DNA of 64,000 nucleotides. Source: Cerrena zonata (lineage: Eukaryota; Basidiomycota; Agaricomycetes; Polyporales; Cerrenaceae). The DNA lies in assembly GCA_038087015.1 (NCBI GenBank), contig JASBNA010000003.1, forward strand, positions 496,001-560,000, read 5' to 3'. Numbering within the stretch: position 1 is the first letter of the stretch; each line of letters opens with the position of its first letter. A program made the translations under genes and the position numbers. The notes under the pieces are model-generated. The model saw nothing but the letters and a program-made list of their open reading frames with translations, had not been told where the DNA came from and made no database searches. Below are positions 1 to 13,425 of this stretch, piece by piece.

Positions 1-2
1 AT

Positions 3-2649
3 GATGGAAAGAAGGAAGGATTGGTACTCTTTTCAGGCGATGTCTTTGCACCATCAGTGGAAAGCTCAGTGACAAGAGGTAGTCATATGGTTCGTGGTAG
101 ATTGACTCGGACGGACGGTGGTCCGAATTCGGTATTATATTCACTATGTTCACACATATTGTAAACATACTAGGTGCCGGTGATGAATGCGTTCTCCCCG
201 GATGTGTCCATGACAGGTCCGTATCTGTGTCATATCTTCCCATAGCGAAGACTCATTCAGGGTCCGACGCATAAGGCAACCACGACTTCGACTTCGGTGA
301 GTGTTTTACTAAGTACATATGCATAGGATATTGTTAAGTGCTATGTATATGTGCAGGGTTTCCTCATCTTTCGAACTTGATTAAGGATACAACATTTGTA
401 AGTTCAAATGACTTTGCTTGAAATAAGATAGTATCGGAAATAATGTCGTTGGTTCCGCAGCCATGGCTTCTGAGTAATATTATTGATACCAGCACCAACA
501 AAGTTCCGGAACATCTGTTTGAATTCCAAGTACTAGAGCGCTGCGGTATCCGTATCGGTGTTGTTGGTCTTGTGGAGAAGTAAGCTCGTATATTGACCAA
601 AATTTATCATCTAATTAACCCATACGTGTATTCTCAAGGGAGTGGATCGGTACTGTCTCTTCATGGCCACCCAACTTCGAATATAGAGATGTAACTGAGG
701 TCGGGTTGGATCTTTCGAAACGACTTCGTGATCCGGAAGGTGAATATAAATGCGATATAATCATCGCCTTGACCCATGCTAGGTGAGATGGTGGGCATCC
801 TTGAAATTACCTAGATATTGATTTCATATATTCACAGGATACCGAACGTATGTCATACCACGACATCTCTAAGATGAATGACCTTGTTGAACGTCTTCAC
901 TAGGACATTACCTTCGCGAAATCGCTGTTCGCGCACCCTCCTGCAGTGCAGGAATCCCTATCCACAGCTTCAAAACACGGCGTTGACATTATTTTAGGTG
1001 GTCATGATCATCTCTATTATATCTCAAAAGGTGTTACTTCTTGGGATGGTTACGACATCAACGAAAAAGTGCTTGGTGCCGAGAAAGATGAGGGTGATGT
1101 CCTCATTGTCAAAAGTGGTACAGATTTCAGAGATTTGAGCGAGTTCATCTTGGACCTAGAAGATACTCCTGAGGGAAGCGTCAGGAAGAAATTGATCAAA
1201 AGTGTGCGGGGTGAGTTAATACGCAATCGCGGGATCTCTTGGATTATGACAATGTATTCTACAGGAAAACACCACGAAACCAAACCTGGTTCGAAGAAAA
1301 GTGAACATATAGCCAAAATACTCGAAAAGGTTATTTCCTCCGTCTCTTCCTCGCTGAAAGCACCCGTATGCCAGACGTCGATCGAACTAGATTGCCGATC
1401 TGCTCTCGTCCGAACACAAGAAGTCCGTCTGACATTCCTTTTTTGCTTCGTTGCGTCATTACTGACACTATTCCTAGACCGCGTCTGGAAACTGGTTCGC
1501 CGACGTCCTTCGACACGCTTACGATGACATGCTTTGTCTGAAAGGTTGCGGGGGGTCCGATGGAGTATTCATTTGTGGTGGTACAATTCGAGGAGATTCA
1601 ATTTATGGACCAGGCGCGTTCAGTATCCACATATTCACAATTTATCTGCAACAGAAGCTTACTGTACTCTGCGCACAGGAAACGTCACTCTAGGCGATAT
1701 TCTCGAGATATTGCCTTTTGAAGACCCCATTGTCGTAATTGAAGTGGACGGCGCTGCCATTTGGGACGCACTGGAAGCTGCTTTATCTACCTTCCCCGCA
1801 CAGGAAGGTCGATTCCCCATTATCTCGGGTTTCCGTGCCGTTTGGGATTCGCGTCGTCCACCAGGGCAGCGAGTCCTCGGAGTCTGGTTAACCAAAGAAC
1901 CTTCAGGCAGTACTACTAACACTCCTTTGCACAGTGGTAGCACTACACCTGCCGCTGCCTCCATGTCAAACTTGCTGCAAACTCTTAGCGGTAGTACTTC
2001 GGCTCCTTTGCTTACGGATATCGAAGAAATTAAGCGAGAAAGGGACGGGAAGAAGTACGCAATTGTCACTCGAGAGTATATGGCAGAGGGCCACGATGGC
2101 TTTATTCCACTCAAAGGTAGCAAATATCTGGTCGATGACGAAAGCGGACAAATGATGAGCACCATCGTGCGGAAATATTTGCTGGGTCTGTTTAATCCTG
2201 GGGCTCGTGAACATGTCGCTCATACCTAATCGTTTATAGGATGCAGATTCGTGAACCGCATGTCGAAACTGGTGGATGCAAATGCTGACCTCTTGCATTC
2301 TGAAACGGCACAAGTCATCAGCAGAGAGAAGGCTCGACAAGCACGGTATGACAAGTCCCAGTCTCAGGCTCACCAAGAAGCAGCGAATAAATGGCGTCGT
2401 ATCGCGAACGCGGCACTGCGATGGTCTCGAGCACACTACAAAGACAACATATATGTCACAGAGAGGGAACATATGAGTCCGGTAGATTGTTTCGACGGCC
2501 AAGGCCTTAGGACTGCATTGAAATCAGATGATTGGGAGAAGGATGAAGTACGGTCGAGCGCGGGGATTAGTCAAGAGGAGCTAGAGAAGGATCTCGTCAC
2601 AATCCATCCTATTGTGGATGGCAGGTTGAGGGACGAGGGGCGCCAGTGA
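3..2649 (+). CDS. 5'-nucleotidase / UshA-type metallophosphatase, 5' end off the window
   Basis: Predicted to hydrolyse nucleotide or related phosphomonoesters with a two-metal calcineurin-like phosphoesterase core. The first visible exon is already open in frame 3 and reads LVLFSGDVFAPS, which is the SGD-type metal-binding block, so the true start lies left of base 1. Later exons give IIIALTHAR (near 760) and IILGGHDHLYY (near 985-1020), the GGHDH metal-ligand motif typical of this family. Around 1650-2200 lies the C-terminal 5'-nucleotidase domain (GNVTLGDILEILPFEDP, FRAVWDSRRPPGQRV). The last exon (about 2250-2649) is charged and helical and looks like a fungal tail. At least six short introns are needed to join the frames. 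No membrane anchor is visible in the part present. Family assignment is firm; substrate is not known. Confidence 0.85.
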
Positions 2650-2767
2650 TATGTTAGACCTGCATTTTCTTGTTTCATTGCAATACAGAAGATCCTTGGA
2701 TAGCGTATTTTGCAATTAAAATGTATGCTCAAATAAAACGGTAACAAACGTTATAGGAGAAACATGG

Positions 2768-3672
2768 TCATGAGCCCACAGTACGTCCTGGTATTTGTGT
2801 GGCCGGGGGCGGGTCACCTGAAATAGATCGGCCGTGGTGTGTCAGAACTCCGAGGGCAGATCCAATGCCGGCACCTCCAAGAACCACTACACGGGGGAAG
2901 ACGGTGTTCTTTGAGTGTCACCTCTGAATGACAAGGAGCAGAGAAAACATACAATTGACTGCACTGGCTCGTTTCCAAAACACGGCAGGCATTAGGACTG
3001 CAAATAAGATACCACCAATGGTTGAATGATCATCCGCTCGAATGGAAGCGGTCTGAAAAAGAATTTTCAGTTGGGTCCGCGTAAATGGGCAAAAGACAAC
3101 CGACATCATACGCAGCTCGTATACGCCGAGTTCTGACATTTTCTGGGTCTGAGTATGCTGACCTTACATATTCAAAGGCACCCCCACCAACCAAACCTTC
3201 CGGCACACGACGTCATAATTGCTCTACAACCGTAGATCTATAGGAGAGTAAACACACCTGTTGCACCTCCAACCCAGGTAGATCGTAGAGCCCTATTAAT
3301 GGTGAGATGGGACCTTCCGTATCGCGAAAGCACAAATGCAACGTATATCGGAGGAGCCACGAGAGAAGCAATTTGGTAGCCTTTCGTCATGCCTCGTCTG
3401 ACGAAGTATTCGGTGTCAGCTGCATGGGCCTGAGATATCTCGGACTGGCTAACGTGGCCTGTCATTAATGCGATCCTATATGGGTGTAATATCAGAGCAA
3501 TGAAGACAGGAGACCAAAGAGAGTTCGACCCAGACAAGAACGCGCTGCACGAAATATAGAGGTCACGTGTTGGGTGGCGTTCAATTTCCTCAGACGAGTG
3601 CTGCTTCCTTCTTACCTCCGTCTGCCCTATCCATGGATTCTTGAATTCCCCATCTACTAATCTGAAACTCAT
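2768..3672 (-). CDS. Small multi-pass membrane protein of unknown function
   Basis: I do not recognise this protein. The first exon starts at 3672 (MSFRLVDGEFKNPWIGQTEV) and continues to about 3260 with hydrophobic stretches (WSPVFIALILHPYRIALM, ASLVAPPIYVAFVLSRYG). A GT-AG intron follows. Further short exons encode RADDHSTIGGILFAVLMPAVFW and LGGAGIGSALGVLTHHGRSI, ending in TQIPGRTVGS and a TGA at 2768-2770. Glycine-rich membrane helices of this kind suggest an organellar membrane protein, but that is inference. One stretch of exon 1, after GQTE, begins with GTAAGA and could instead be an intron. Its start codon overlaps that of TEL2 on the other strand. Confidence 0.55.
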
Positions 3673-6600
3673 GACAAGCAACGACGGAAAAGAAGAGCAG
3701 ACAAAGATCTGGGAGACCATCAATCGTCTCCGAAATACAATCGAGGAACTACCCGAACTATTGAGCTTACTCACTGCTCCTCTAGAAACGTTCAAGTTGC
3801 TGCCCCCGCAATATTCACACTATAACACGGAACCCCTTCCCGCGGGAAGTGTGAAAGTACCGAAACACATACCCCCACTCCAAAGAGCTCTTCTTGAACA
3901 TATAATCCCAACCTGGGAGGCCCCCTTAAAGGAGAAACGATTATATGGGCTTGTGGAGCAATATTTCTGCCCTGATGCATTCGCCTTTACTTCTTCGGTA
4001 GCGGGAGAACTAGCCATTCATGCGTACTCCACAATATTATCGCTTCCTCTAGTGGAATATTCGACATATTTTCTTGTGCGTCTTTCAAAGGCATATCCTA
4101 TTGATGTTGCGTGGACTGTCATTTTCGGTGGTTCATCCGGAGCGTCTGGGCGTTGGGAGTTGACATGGGAGGACCTTGTTCGAGATATTTCTGCAATTCC
4201 AGCCAAAGTGGCTAACGCTCTTGGCCCCAAATCTGCCATTCCGCTAGAGCTTGAGCAGGGTACATATTTCAATCACGTCTCCCGACGCTGTGAGATACTT
4301 GTCAAGAACTTGTCTGCGAAACGAACTCGAGGTCAGTGCATCCAACGATAACACCGAACTCGGTCTGAAATAGCTCTTGGTAGGTGATATTTTCTCAGTG
4401 ACATATCTTCTTACGAAACTCGTGAACTTGGGTATCTTCCCTGCAACTGTACCATCTTCCACCTCGCAGCCATCTTTCTTCAAAACAAATCTTGACTCCA
4501 TTCGCTATCACCTTAACGATCCATCATATGGCTCATTCTGGAACGAAATTTTTGTTTCTGTGGCCTCTACGATTACTCTACGAGCAATCATCACGTCCTT
4601 GTTTGTGCACCTAAACCCCGTAGAAGGTACAGAGAACGCTGTGGCAACGAGGATTCTTGTCAAAAAGGAAGGCTTGCTACTGAGAAGCCTTCTTGGCAAA
4701 CTGTCTACGGACAGAGATGACTTATGGGATGCTGTCAACGCTGTCATACTTGGGCGTGACTGGGACGAGGGTTACGCTCGTATTTTCATTTGTTGGATTG
4801 CGGGCTCCGAGAGCCGACTTACAGAGGTCGATGGTAAGCTACATATACTTCCACCAGAAAAACATTCACGAACTATTTGCAGCTTTAGAGCTTTTTCTTA
4901 GCAATATTGTAGACCTTTGGACTAACCCCGATCACATCAGACATTCGTTATTGAAGAAACACCAATGTACGTCTCTTTTCTTTTCTTCGTCGTGTATCAT
5001 TCATTCAAATCATCAATAGACGTAACGGCCCTCCTTTTATTGTCAATATCCTACCTAAACGCACCTAGTGGCTCTTCAGCTGCACTCGTATCTCTTGCGT
5101 TCTCTCCTCAGTTTATCAAGTCCATATCCACATACCTTACACATCTAGACCCGTCTGTTCGACGTTGTGGTATGCTGGTCGCTGAGGAGGTAGCTCGCGC
5201 TTCTGGTAAAATGCTCGACTTTGGTGATTGGGATGGTGACAATGATGGAAGAGCTTGGTGTCGCTCGATTCGGATACTCGTGGAAGAGAGAGATACAGAT
5301 ATCGAATTCACGGAAGATAGTGACGATGAAGCAGAGGATGTTCAGAACGAAGTGATGGAACCTCCGTTGTCTGACAGTGAAGTGGAAGGTGTCCCTGCCC
5401 CAAATCAGGAGGGTTACGACTCTGATGATTCTCTCACTGGCTATGTATCATCCCCATCTTCATCGAGGTCACCTTCACCTACTCCATCGGAATTGGAAGA
5501 GATAGAGAAAGATCCCACTCTTCGTGTCACGCAAAAGAAAATCCCACGACCTGTGTATCTTGCACAATTGGGTGAGATGATACGTCCCACTACTGTCAAA
5601 AAGGGTGAAGAGGAAGAACTCAAAGCCCAAACCCAAGAGGTAGGATTAGACACAGCGGAAGAATTGATACGGAGGAAAAGAAGCTATGGTACCGAACTCG
5701 GTAAGCAACCAACGTTATCTACTGTTGGAAAAACTATCAAACTGTATTTGATGTTGTAGAGGAGAACGCTGTCAATTTGGCATATGGACTCGCTGGACTT
5801 CAAAATGATTACGATCTTGATGACTTTGTCCAAAAGCGACAAAATGCACTCAACGCGCTTGTCGTTTGCTGTCCTCGCAAAGCTGCCCCGTATGTGCTTC
5901 CTCATGATAAACAAAATGTAGATGAATTAACATCTTATCAGGGCGATTATAGAAGAATTCTTTAAGAACCAATATTCTACTGAACAGCGTTATGTTATAC
6001 TCAACGCTCTTGCCTTGGGTGCTCGCGAACTAGCATCCTTGTCCATCCCCGAGACGCCAGCCCTTCAAACCCCACTACGATTGTCTTTCGCGAGCAAACG
6101 CCTCCCTCAGACTCTCCATAACCGTTACTTAACTACTGCCGACCAACAGAGTACTGCGCCAGTGCAACATCTTCTCGAGGGCATTAGCCAGGACGCTATC
6201 GATAAAAGCCGAGATTCTACTACGGATAAAGTCCCTCAATATGCAAGGGAAAAGCAGCTACGCGTCAGCAAACCAGCCAAAGTGACTGAAGTTAAGAATG
6301 AGGGATCTTTGGCTCGACTCCAGTCAACATCAATGACAGTTCGTCCTACTACGGTCTTTACCGACGTAGCCGCGGAGTCATTCATTTGTCCTCTTATCAA
6401 TCGTTTTTGGCTATTCTTACGGGATGAGCAGACTCGAGAAGCTCGCACAGCTAATCAACCAGTCCTCCATCAATATAAAGGAGCTGGTACTGGCTTGATC
6501 CTGAATGCGCTTGTTTTATCGCATTTTATGGCAACTCTCGCCGTCCTAGTGCATGCTGGTAGAAACGCTAAAGAGTGGTTGGCTATCATCGCCCCTGATG

Positions 6601-7007
6601 CCTTAGAACTTGCAGTAACGGTTGGCACTCGACCTTTGTCTTCAGCCGAAGGTGAGGATGAAGACATGGATGAAAGCATCCCTGGTTCACAGGCGTCCGC
6701 CAAGGGGAAGGAAGCCGCCGTTTTGACAACATCTCTTGAATTGGCATTAGTTGTTTTGGATGGTTGTCTGTATCTGGATGGTGGTCGCACGATCTCATTG
6801 GAACACACGTCACTGGTACTTGGAGTCAATCAATGGGCAGAGGGTGTACTGTCTACGTTAGAGAAGGGTATGAAGATTTTAGGAGGTGGAGGCGTGCAGG
6901 AGATCAAGCTGAGACGTGCTGCAGCGGGAGTGATATTGAAAGCAGAGGAGGTGACATCGAAGTGGAGACGTTCTATGATTGATACTCTACCAAATTCATC
7001 AATGTAA
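3641..7007 (+). CDS. TEL2: Telomere length regulation protein Tel2 (TELO2), TTT complex subunit
   Basis: Tel2/TELO2 is the scaffold of the TTT complex (Tel2-Tti1-Tti2), which with Hsp90 and R2TP matures PI3K-like kinases such as ATM, ATR, TOR and SMG1. The N-terminal region shows the family pattern RLRNTIEELPELLSLLTAPL followed by helical repeat sequence. The most diagnostic stretch is around 5990-6040, YVILNALALGARELASL, the conserved C-terminal core of the family. An acidic and Ser-rich linker (about 5310-5500, DSDDEAEDV) matches the phospho-linker that binds PIH1D1 in known TELO2 proteins. A shorter start at 3671 (MTSNDGKEEQ) is as likely as 3641; it overlaps the divergent neighbour's ATG. 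About six introns of 45-60 bases are needed. It ends at TAA 7005-7007. Confidence 0.88.
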
Positions 7008-7270
7008 TTGGGGATACACTTGAAATTATTATATATCGTTAATAAAGTTGTAACATCGAGTTGAACACCACACCTTCCAAATATGGAAAGAGATGTTGCT
7101 TACTCGGAGGAGCTGACTCACGAAGTTCGATCGCGTTGAGCCAGCTTCAACTTCGGTTACCAGCCTCTCAACGTTATCCGAACGTCGTCGTATACGGCGA
7201 GTACAAGCACTCACTTCCTCCGTTCTTTTCTTGCATAGACTTTACGACGTCACGACATATAGCCAATAAC

Positions 7271-8530
7271 ATGGCAAACGCTCTTTCTCCTTCAATTTCA
7301 TCCCCACACCTTGGTGCACCTCATCCTTCGCAAGATATATCTCTCCAACATATACCGGATGTCTTCGTTATCCCGCCAGAAGAAGAGCAAGATATCAACC
7401 CACCCTTTCAATACTTTGATGCTTCACAGGCTGCACTCGCAGCCACTAGCCCAGACTTTGACGCACTCGATGTTGCTTTAGGCCTATTCCAACAGGCAGA
7501 CGGCAACCGTGCTCCAGTATTCCATCGTCACCATACGAATGAATCCCAGGACACCATTATTATGCCAAGGCGAAGCCTTAGTAGGCAATCCATCCTCGCA
7601 GATTCCGATGTTGTTGAAGATGACATCATGAGGTCGCATTCAGACAATAGGCGAGGATTCGATGAAGATGTTGTGGAAGTTATTAAGGTGCGACGGAATG
7701 AAGGCATGTCTGACGTCTCAGACGGAAAGCAGACGATGATGAGGAAGTCCAAGACATTTCGGGCTCGTGCATCTCAAGCTTTGCGGTCCATTAAAAATGT
7801 CGCGAAGACTAACCGGAAACCAGTCAGCGACATTTGGCCTGCCGCAGGGAAGGACGAAAATATCGATCACACACAACAGGACGTATCGGATAGACATCCT
7901 ATCCCCAACCTCACCCGTAGAAAGTCGGCAACGCTATCCCAACTGTTTGGAACTGTTCGTAGTAGCAGTCGTTCGTCGATGAACACACCTGACCCGGTTG
8001 TTATAAAACCTTCCCTCTCACATGAATCAGCTCTCCCGACACCGAGGCGTGCTTCCACATCATTGGGTGATAGAACGAATACTCAAACCACCCTCGAGAA
8101 CAACGAAGAGGACGATCGTTCGAAGCCAGTACTTTCCAAGCGGAAATCATTCCGCAACCGTATCTCCGTCCTTGATCTTCAGCGACTTTTCACACCCTCA
8201 ACGTCTGGAGTGGTCTCCTCTGAAGAGAGGATGGAAACTGTCCGTCCATCCTCCCGAGCATCGAAACGAGAATCTATTCCTCTTTCTCTATCATCACGTC
8301 TTTCTTCGAACCATTCCGATCCCCAGGTAATTCAAGACGTGTTTGGCACACCAGTTTCGCGACCTCATCAACGAAGTTCTCTTGCATTATCGAAGAGCTC
8401 GTCAAATAACTCTTCTGCACTTCGCCGAGAGTTCGATGAGGACGTCATCCTCGAGACCAGCTTCGAAATGCGGCTAGACTCGCTACAATTCGATTCGTTG
8501 CATTTTGATCCCGAAGAGTATGAGCTTTGA
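7271..8530 (+). CDS. Ser-rich, probably disordered protein of unknown function
   Basis: One uninterrupted reading frame of about 419 codons starting MANALSPSISSPHLG. The same frame is open back to an ATG at 7061, but 7271 is preferred because the upstream part has no conserved look and follows TEL2 closely. The protein is rich in Ser, Arg, Asp and Glu. It contains repeated basic-serine patches of the form RRKS, KRKS and RRSLSRQS, which resemble basophilic kinase sites, and acidic stretches such as DVVEDD and EFDEDVILE. There is no membrane segment or known domain. It may be a regulatory or cytoskeletal-associated protein, but nothing in the sequence settles this. The intronless structure is unusual for this window. 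Confidence 0.6.
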   Translation: MANALSPSISSPHLGAPHPSQDISLQHIPDVFVIPPEEEQDINPPFQYFDASQAALAATSPDFDALDVALGLFQQADGNRAPVFHRHHTNESQDTIIMPRRSLSRQSILADSDVVEDDIMRSHSDNRRGFDEDVVEVIKVRRNEGMSDVSDGKQTMMRKSKTFRARASQALRSIKNVAKTNRKPVSDIWPAAGKDENIDHTQQDVSDRHPIPNLTRRKSATLSQLFGTVRSSSRSSMNTPDPVVIKPSLSHESALPTPRRASTSLGDRTNTQTTLENNEEDDRSKPVLSKRKSFRNRISVLDLQRLFTPSTSGVVSSEERMETVRPSSRASKRESIPLSLSSRLSSNHSDPQVIQDVFGTPVSRPHQRSSLALSKSSSNNSSALRREFDEDVILETSFEMRLDSLQFDSLHFDPEEYEL

Positions 8531-9029
8531 GGGGTTTCTTTTTATGTGTATGGAAGATATTTTTTTATTGCATTATGGACTCTTTCTGTTCCTTTCCCAT
8601 TGATTATACCCGTAACCATTGCTTGGCATTCCTCGTACATATGATATCTATGCTCTGTACATCGCTGTTTCATTTTCTTCTATGGGGCTATTGATTTGGC
8701 TGAGCCAAAAGCATTTCTTGCCGGATGTTTGACACATCGATAATATTCCGTTCAACGGTTGAGTTGCCCCTCACTCTTTGACACAAGCAGTCATGGTCTT
8801 GTCAATGACTTCATTTGACTTGAACATCGATCATTGATCGATCGCCTCAGTTGTATGGGCGCCTACTGTAACCCGCCACGTCCCTTACACCGGTCGTGAC
8901 GAACACATATGCAAGGTCATTGACCTCTGTTACCCACTCAGCTCTCTTATCTTTAGTCTTCATTGTGGTGCGACTTGGCTTGAATCTGATATATTGAGGC
9001 CAACTCGGATCCTTTTGTGGTCCTTCACA
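8531..9029. other. Intergenic region before GH63 gene
   Basis: AT-rich 3' flank of the preceding gene followed by the GH63 promoter. I see no ORF, RNA gene or clear repeat in it. Confidence 0.5.
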
Positions 9030-12000
9030 ATGCGGTCACTGTTACTGCTACTCCCTTTGGTACCAGCTGTTCTCTCTGAAGCCGTGAATGGGTCAGAGTC
9101 CTTAGTATGGGGGGCGTATCGACCAAACCTTTATTTTGGCCTCCGCCCTCGCGTTCCGCAATCTCTCATGACTGGACTTATGTGGTTTGGCACCCAGAAT
9201 TATCAGTCTATTTCCAGTCAGTACGACATATTCGAACTCATTGCTAACCCAAGTAACTTGAAAGTCATGTAGAAACGAGACATACGTGTGAACAAGGAGA
9301 TGGTCTTGACTCATATACCTGGACAAACTACGACGCACGTGAAGGAGGCATTCAGATCATCAAGGACAGCCTGAATAATGTCAAATTGACGACTGAATTA
9401 CTCAAAGTACCCGGAGGTGACCATGGTGGAAGCTGGGCAGCCAGAATCAAGGGCGAACCTATCAATCCAGGTACTTCTTGCATTTTTGATGCTAGTATTT
9501 ATAACTAACTGCCACTAAAGATATTCCCTCTAGGATATCCACTATATTCTACGCTGGTCTGGATGGACTTGGTGGAATTGACATGGAGTCCGAAGAAAAT
9601 GAGAATGTATGTCTCGTATTTCCTACCTTACTTCACGTATTCTCATGAAAGACTCAGGGAGTAGATGGTCCTGTGGTTCTTACTGGTTCTTCAGTCGATT
9701 TAGACGAATTCACGTTACGCATCGTCGACGGTGAGCATACCGTGGCCTTTATTTGCCGACCAATGTTGAAATAGCATAGGCCCCGATAACAGCGGTGTCT
9801 TAAATGGAGCTCATGCACAGGCTTTCGCGGATAGAAGTGGTAAGACCCACGTCGCAGGCTTCCGTATTCCCCCTGGTACTATTTGGCAAGCTAAAGGTAT
9901 AGTTTATTTGAACGTATTCATCCCAATGCTAACAATCGTGAAGACCACATACTTCAAAATATCATCCAGCATGCTCAAGGTGTCATTGCGCCCTACAGGG
10001 ACCCTAGCGTTGGTCAGCCAGACCCATCATTTGTCCTACAACTCTCCGACGAAGTCTATTCTGGCAGCAGTCTCTATGCAATTCAAAAATTCTTTGATGG
10101 CCCATTCCAATTCGACGTGTTCTTCGAAAGTGCTAGCGCAAAGCAGAAGCTGACTTGTATGTATTTTTTATATGACGTCGTTGGGTATACAAGTTTACAC
10201 TGCATCTACTTATAGCAACTACCTTAGAGGAAGGTATCAAAGCGTTCAAGACATCCTATGACACACGTTTCGACAAGCTCTTCCCTATTCCCCCATCGTA
10301 CCAAACGTCTAAGCTGGATTCGCTCAAAGAGTTCTCCAAAGCCATCACTTCCAATCTGATTGGTGGAATTGGTTACTTCTATGGAACATCTATTGTTGAC
10401 AAGGGATTCGCGTATGAGTGGGACCAAGATGACGACACTGATGAACAAGATGAAGACGACAAGAAAAAGGGCGCGCGACTGACCGAACCGAAGGCCCTCC
10501 TCACTGCGACCCCCAGCAGAAGTTTCTTCCCTCGAGGATTCTACTGGTAACATGGATTTCATTCTCCTCTGAGGAAATTGTTAACGTCGCGATAGGGATG
10601 AAGGGTTCCATCTCTTACACGTTGGCGAGTGGGACAATGATTTGAGGTTTGTACAACTATTTCTACCTTACGTCGCATTAATGACTGATATTGATAAAGT
10701 CTCGAGATCCTCAAGGACTGGATCAATCTCATTGATGACAACGGCTGGGTCGCTCGTGAGCAAATTTTAGGTGAAGAGGCTCGTAGCAAGGTGAGTCTCA
10801 AGTCATACAGCCTAGTATAACTTCCCATATCGCTGAAACATTTTGCTAGGTACCAGCGGAATTCCAGACCCAGGTTCCCACTTTCGCAAACCCGCCTACT
10901 CTGACCATGGCTGTAACAGCTTTCATTGACCGTTTGAAAGCATTATCTCCTGGGCCATCTGAACAAGAACTCGGTCTCGACTTTGGTATGGGATCTTCCC
11001 AAGTCGTGATGTCTGACCAGAAACCTCAGTCCGAGATACGCTCAAGGTATCTTTCTGACCCTGAGCTTTCTCTTGGCTACCTTCGTTCCATCTATCAGCC
11101 TCTCAAACGTCATTACGATTGGTTCCGCCGTACACAACGAGGGCAAATCAAGCAATATGGTAGGAAAGCTAGGTCACGTACAGAAGCTTACCGATGGAGA
11201 GGCAGGAGTAAAGATCATGTATTGACTAGCGGTATGGACGACTACCCAAGAGGCCCACCACATGCTGGAGAACTACACTTGGACCTGATCAGCTGGATGG
11301 CATTCTTTACAAGAACTATGAGAGATATTGCCCAATTCATCGGCGAAACTGATGATGCTGCGGCATTCATCGAGGTTGAAAAAGCTATTCTGGATAACAT
11401 TGAAGGTGTTTGTAATTAACCTGATCCGATACAGGGGATACTCACCTGTTCGATTCAGATCTACACTGGAGTGAAGAGAATCAAATGTATTGTGACGTCA
11501 ATGTCGATGATGAGGGTCAGTTTTTTGCAAGAACCGCATTTCGTTGACTGATTACGTTTTTCAGACGAATCGTATCACGTCTGTGACAAAGGCTATCTAT
11601 CATTATTCCCCTTCCTCCTTTCCCTTCTCCCATCTGATTCCCCACATCTCGGCCCTATTCTTGACATGCTTCGTGATCCTGAACATTTATGGTCACCATA
11701 CGGATTGCGTAGCTTATCCGCATCTCATCCCCAATTCGGTCAAGGAGAGAACTACTGGAAAGGCCCTATTTGGATGCAAATGAATTATTTGGCACTCAGC
11801 GCCTTGCATAAGGTACATTTACTCACAGGTGTCGGCTGTCATAAAACACTTAATGAATTTGTCTAGACATATGCCGCCCAGGAGGGTCCATACCAAAAGC
11901 GTGCTCAAGAAGTATACGCAGAGCTAAGGAAGAATGTTATCGATAACGTTCACAAGGAGTATGAGCGTACGGGATATGTTTGGGAACAGTACGATGCCAA

Positions 12001-12181
12001 GACTGGCGAAGGTCGCAGAAGGTCAGTCATTTTCTACTACATCGAGTTCACTCACTCAATTACCTATAGCCACCCCTTCACTGGTTGGACTTCGTTGGTC
12101 ACATTGAGTAAGTCTCATTAACTTACCACTAAAGCTGAACTAATGTAATCACAAACTATAGTCATATCCGAGAAGTACTGA
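9030..12181 (+). CDS. CWH41: Mannosyl-oligosaccharide glucosidase (processing glucosidase I), GH63
   Basis: Removes the terminal alpha-1,2-linked glucose from Glc3Man9GlcNAc2 in the ER, the first trimming step of N-glycans. The start at 9030 gives a hydrophobic signal or anchor (MRSLLLLLPLVPAVLSEA); a longer frame from 8994 is open but spoils this signal. The N-terminal domain shows WGAYRPNLYFGLRPRVPQS and the TWTNYDAREGGIQIIKD block of GH63. The catalytic barrel has a WDEGFH block (about 10600), EILKDWINLIDDNGWVAREQ and FANPPTLTMAVTAFID, and near the end GPIWMQMNYLALSAL and HPFTGWTSLVTL. About a dozen introns are required. The last exon is tiny and ends with a TGA at 12179-12181. A full-length, apparently intact housekeeping gene. 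Confidence 0.92.
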
Positions 12182-13425
12182 GTTTGCAAGACTGTACATA
12201 ACTGGATACACATTGATTCCTTTTTGCACGGCTATGTTGTTGACTGAGCGATTAAGTCTACATCCTGCAATATTAATAGATTCCAAGTTATCGACTGTGA
12301 AGAGGAACAGGTCTCGATGACAAAATAACTTTAACGGAGTCACTGCACAGTAAGGCTCCCGTCACAGAGTTACCCTTCTTAACTATGAGGGTGGGAATGA
12401 GTACGCTGACGTGTTCATTAGAGTTTATGTAGCCGCCAGTCCTGCCAGTGACTCATCCCAATGTGAACAGCCTCAGTCTTTGCGTTCTCCACTAAATGTA
12501 TCTGTTTTCATACAGCACTGAACCACCTTGACGTTCTGCCAGTGAGCTCACAAGATTGGAAGACATTGGTTCCCGTTCATTGACTGTGAGGTACATCTTT
12601 CATGGACATTCATGTGAGACCCGGTCTTCATTCCTGATGCTAACACAGGAACAGCCTCACTTTTTAGCCGTGGTAGTAACTAACGGTCATCCATCAATGC
12701 AGTCCAAATCATCGCAATACCAAGGTACGTTCTCAAGACAAATTACAACTAGTACATTCTTACGCTCTTCATTTTAACAACAGTTCTCTGTATACCTTTA
12801 GCAAGCCAATGCACGTATAAGATTCAAATTAAGAAGCGGAACTATATCATAGCCTGTCAGTAACCAAGTGACGTTACATAAACAATAGTAGAAAGACAAG
12901 GCCCAGCGCTTTCCAACCGTGGTACTAGTACCGTATACTCACGTACTATCAAACAACAGTGTTGCCATGTAGATCTTTCTTGTATTGGTGTCAATGGTTT
13001 ACGCATACCTCAACAGGTGTTATGTACTATGGGTGTGATAATAGGTGCGGTGATTGTTGTATTTCTGCTCGTATGCCTTCGAGTACCTAACGCGAGTTAT
13101 GGGAAATTGACATGCTATGTAGTAGGACCTTGTCCTGCCTCCCGCCCCAAACACGGCCATATTTGTCTTGTCGAGGTTATCCGCTGTCATGCGGTTGACT
13201 CGAAATGTCGGTGTCTAACTCATGAATCGGCCATGCACAGTGGCCGCTCGGCCGCCCATTGCTGTGTACCTTCTTCTACGAATGGCATCTGTCATTGCGA
13301 ATGCTACTGAGTGGCGAAGACTCACAGGTGCTTGTAACTGCTTTTGTTCATCGTCGTCAACGAGAATTCCCCCAAATACCACCTTGGATCGTGCGGCTGG
13401 GACTATCACTCTCAACTACATCTAC
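12182..13425. other. Long intergenic region
   Basis: About 1.2 kb between GH63 and the first NYN gene. Short ORFs exist on both strands but none has protein-like composition or splice-linked partners. A frame open from 13222 could extend the NYN gene upstream. No RNA gene or tandem repeat recognised. Confidence 0.4.

Noticed and set aside
12556..12777. 73-codon plus-strand ORF in the long gap before NYN protein 1
   Set aside because: Composition looks random and no splice partners were found.
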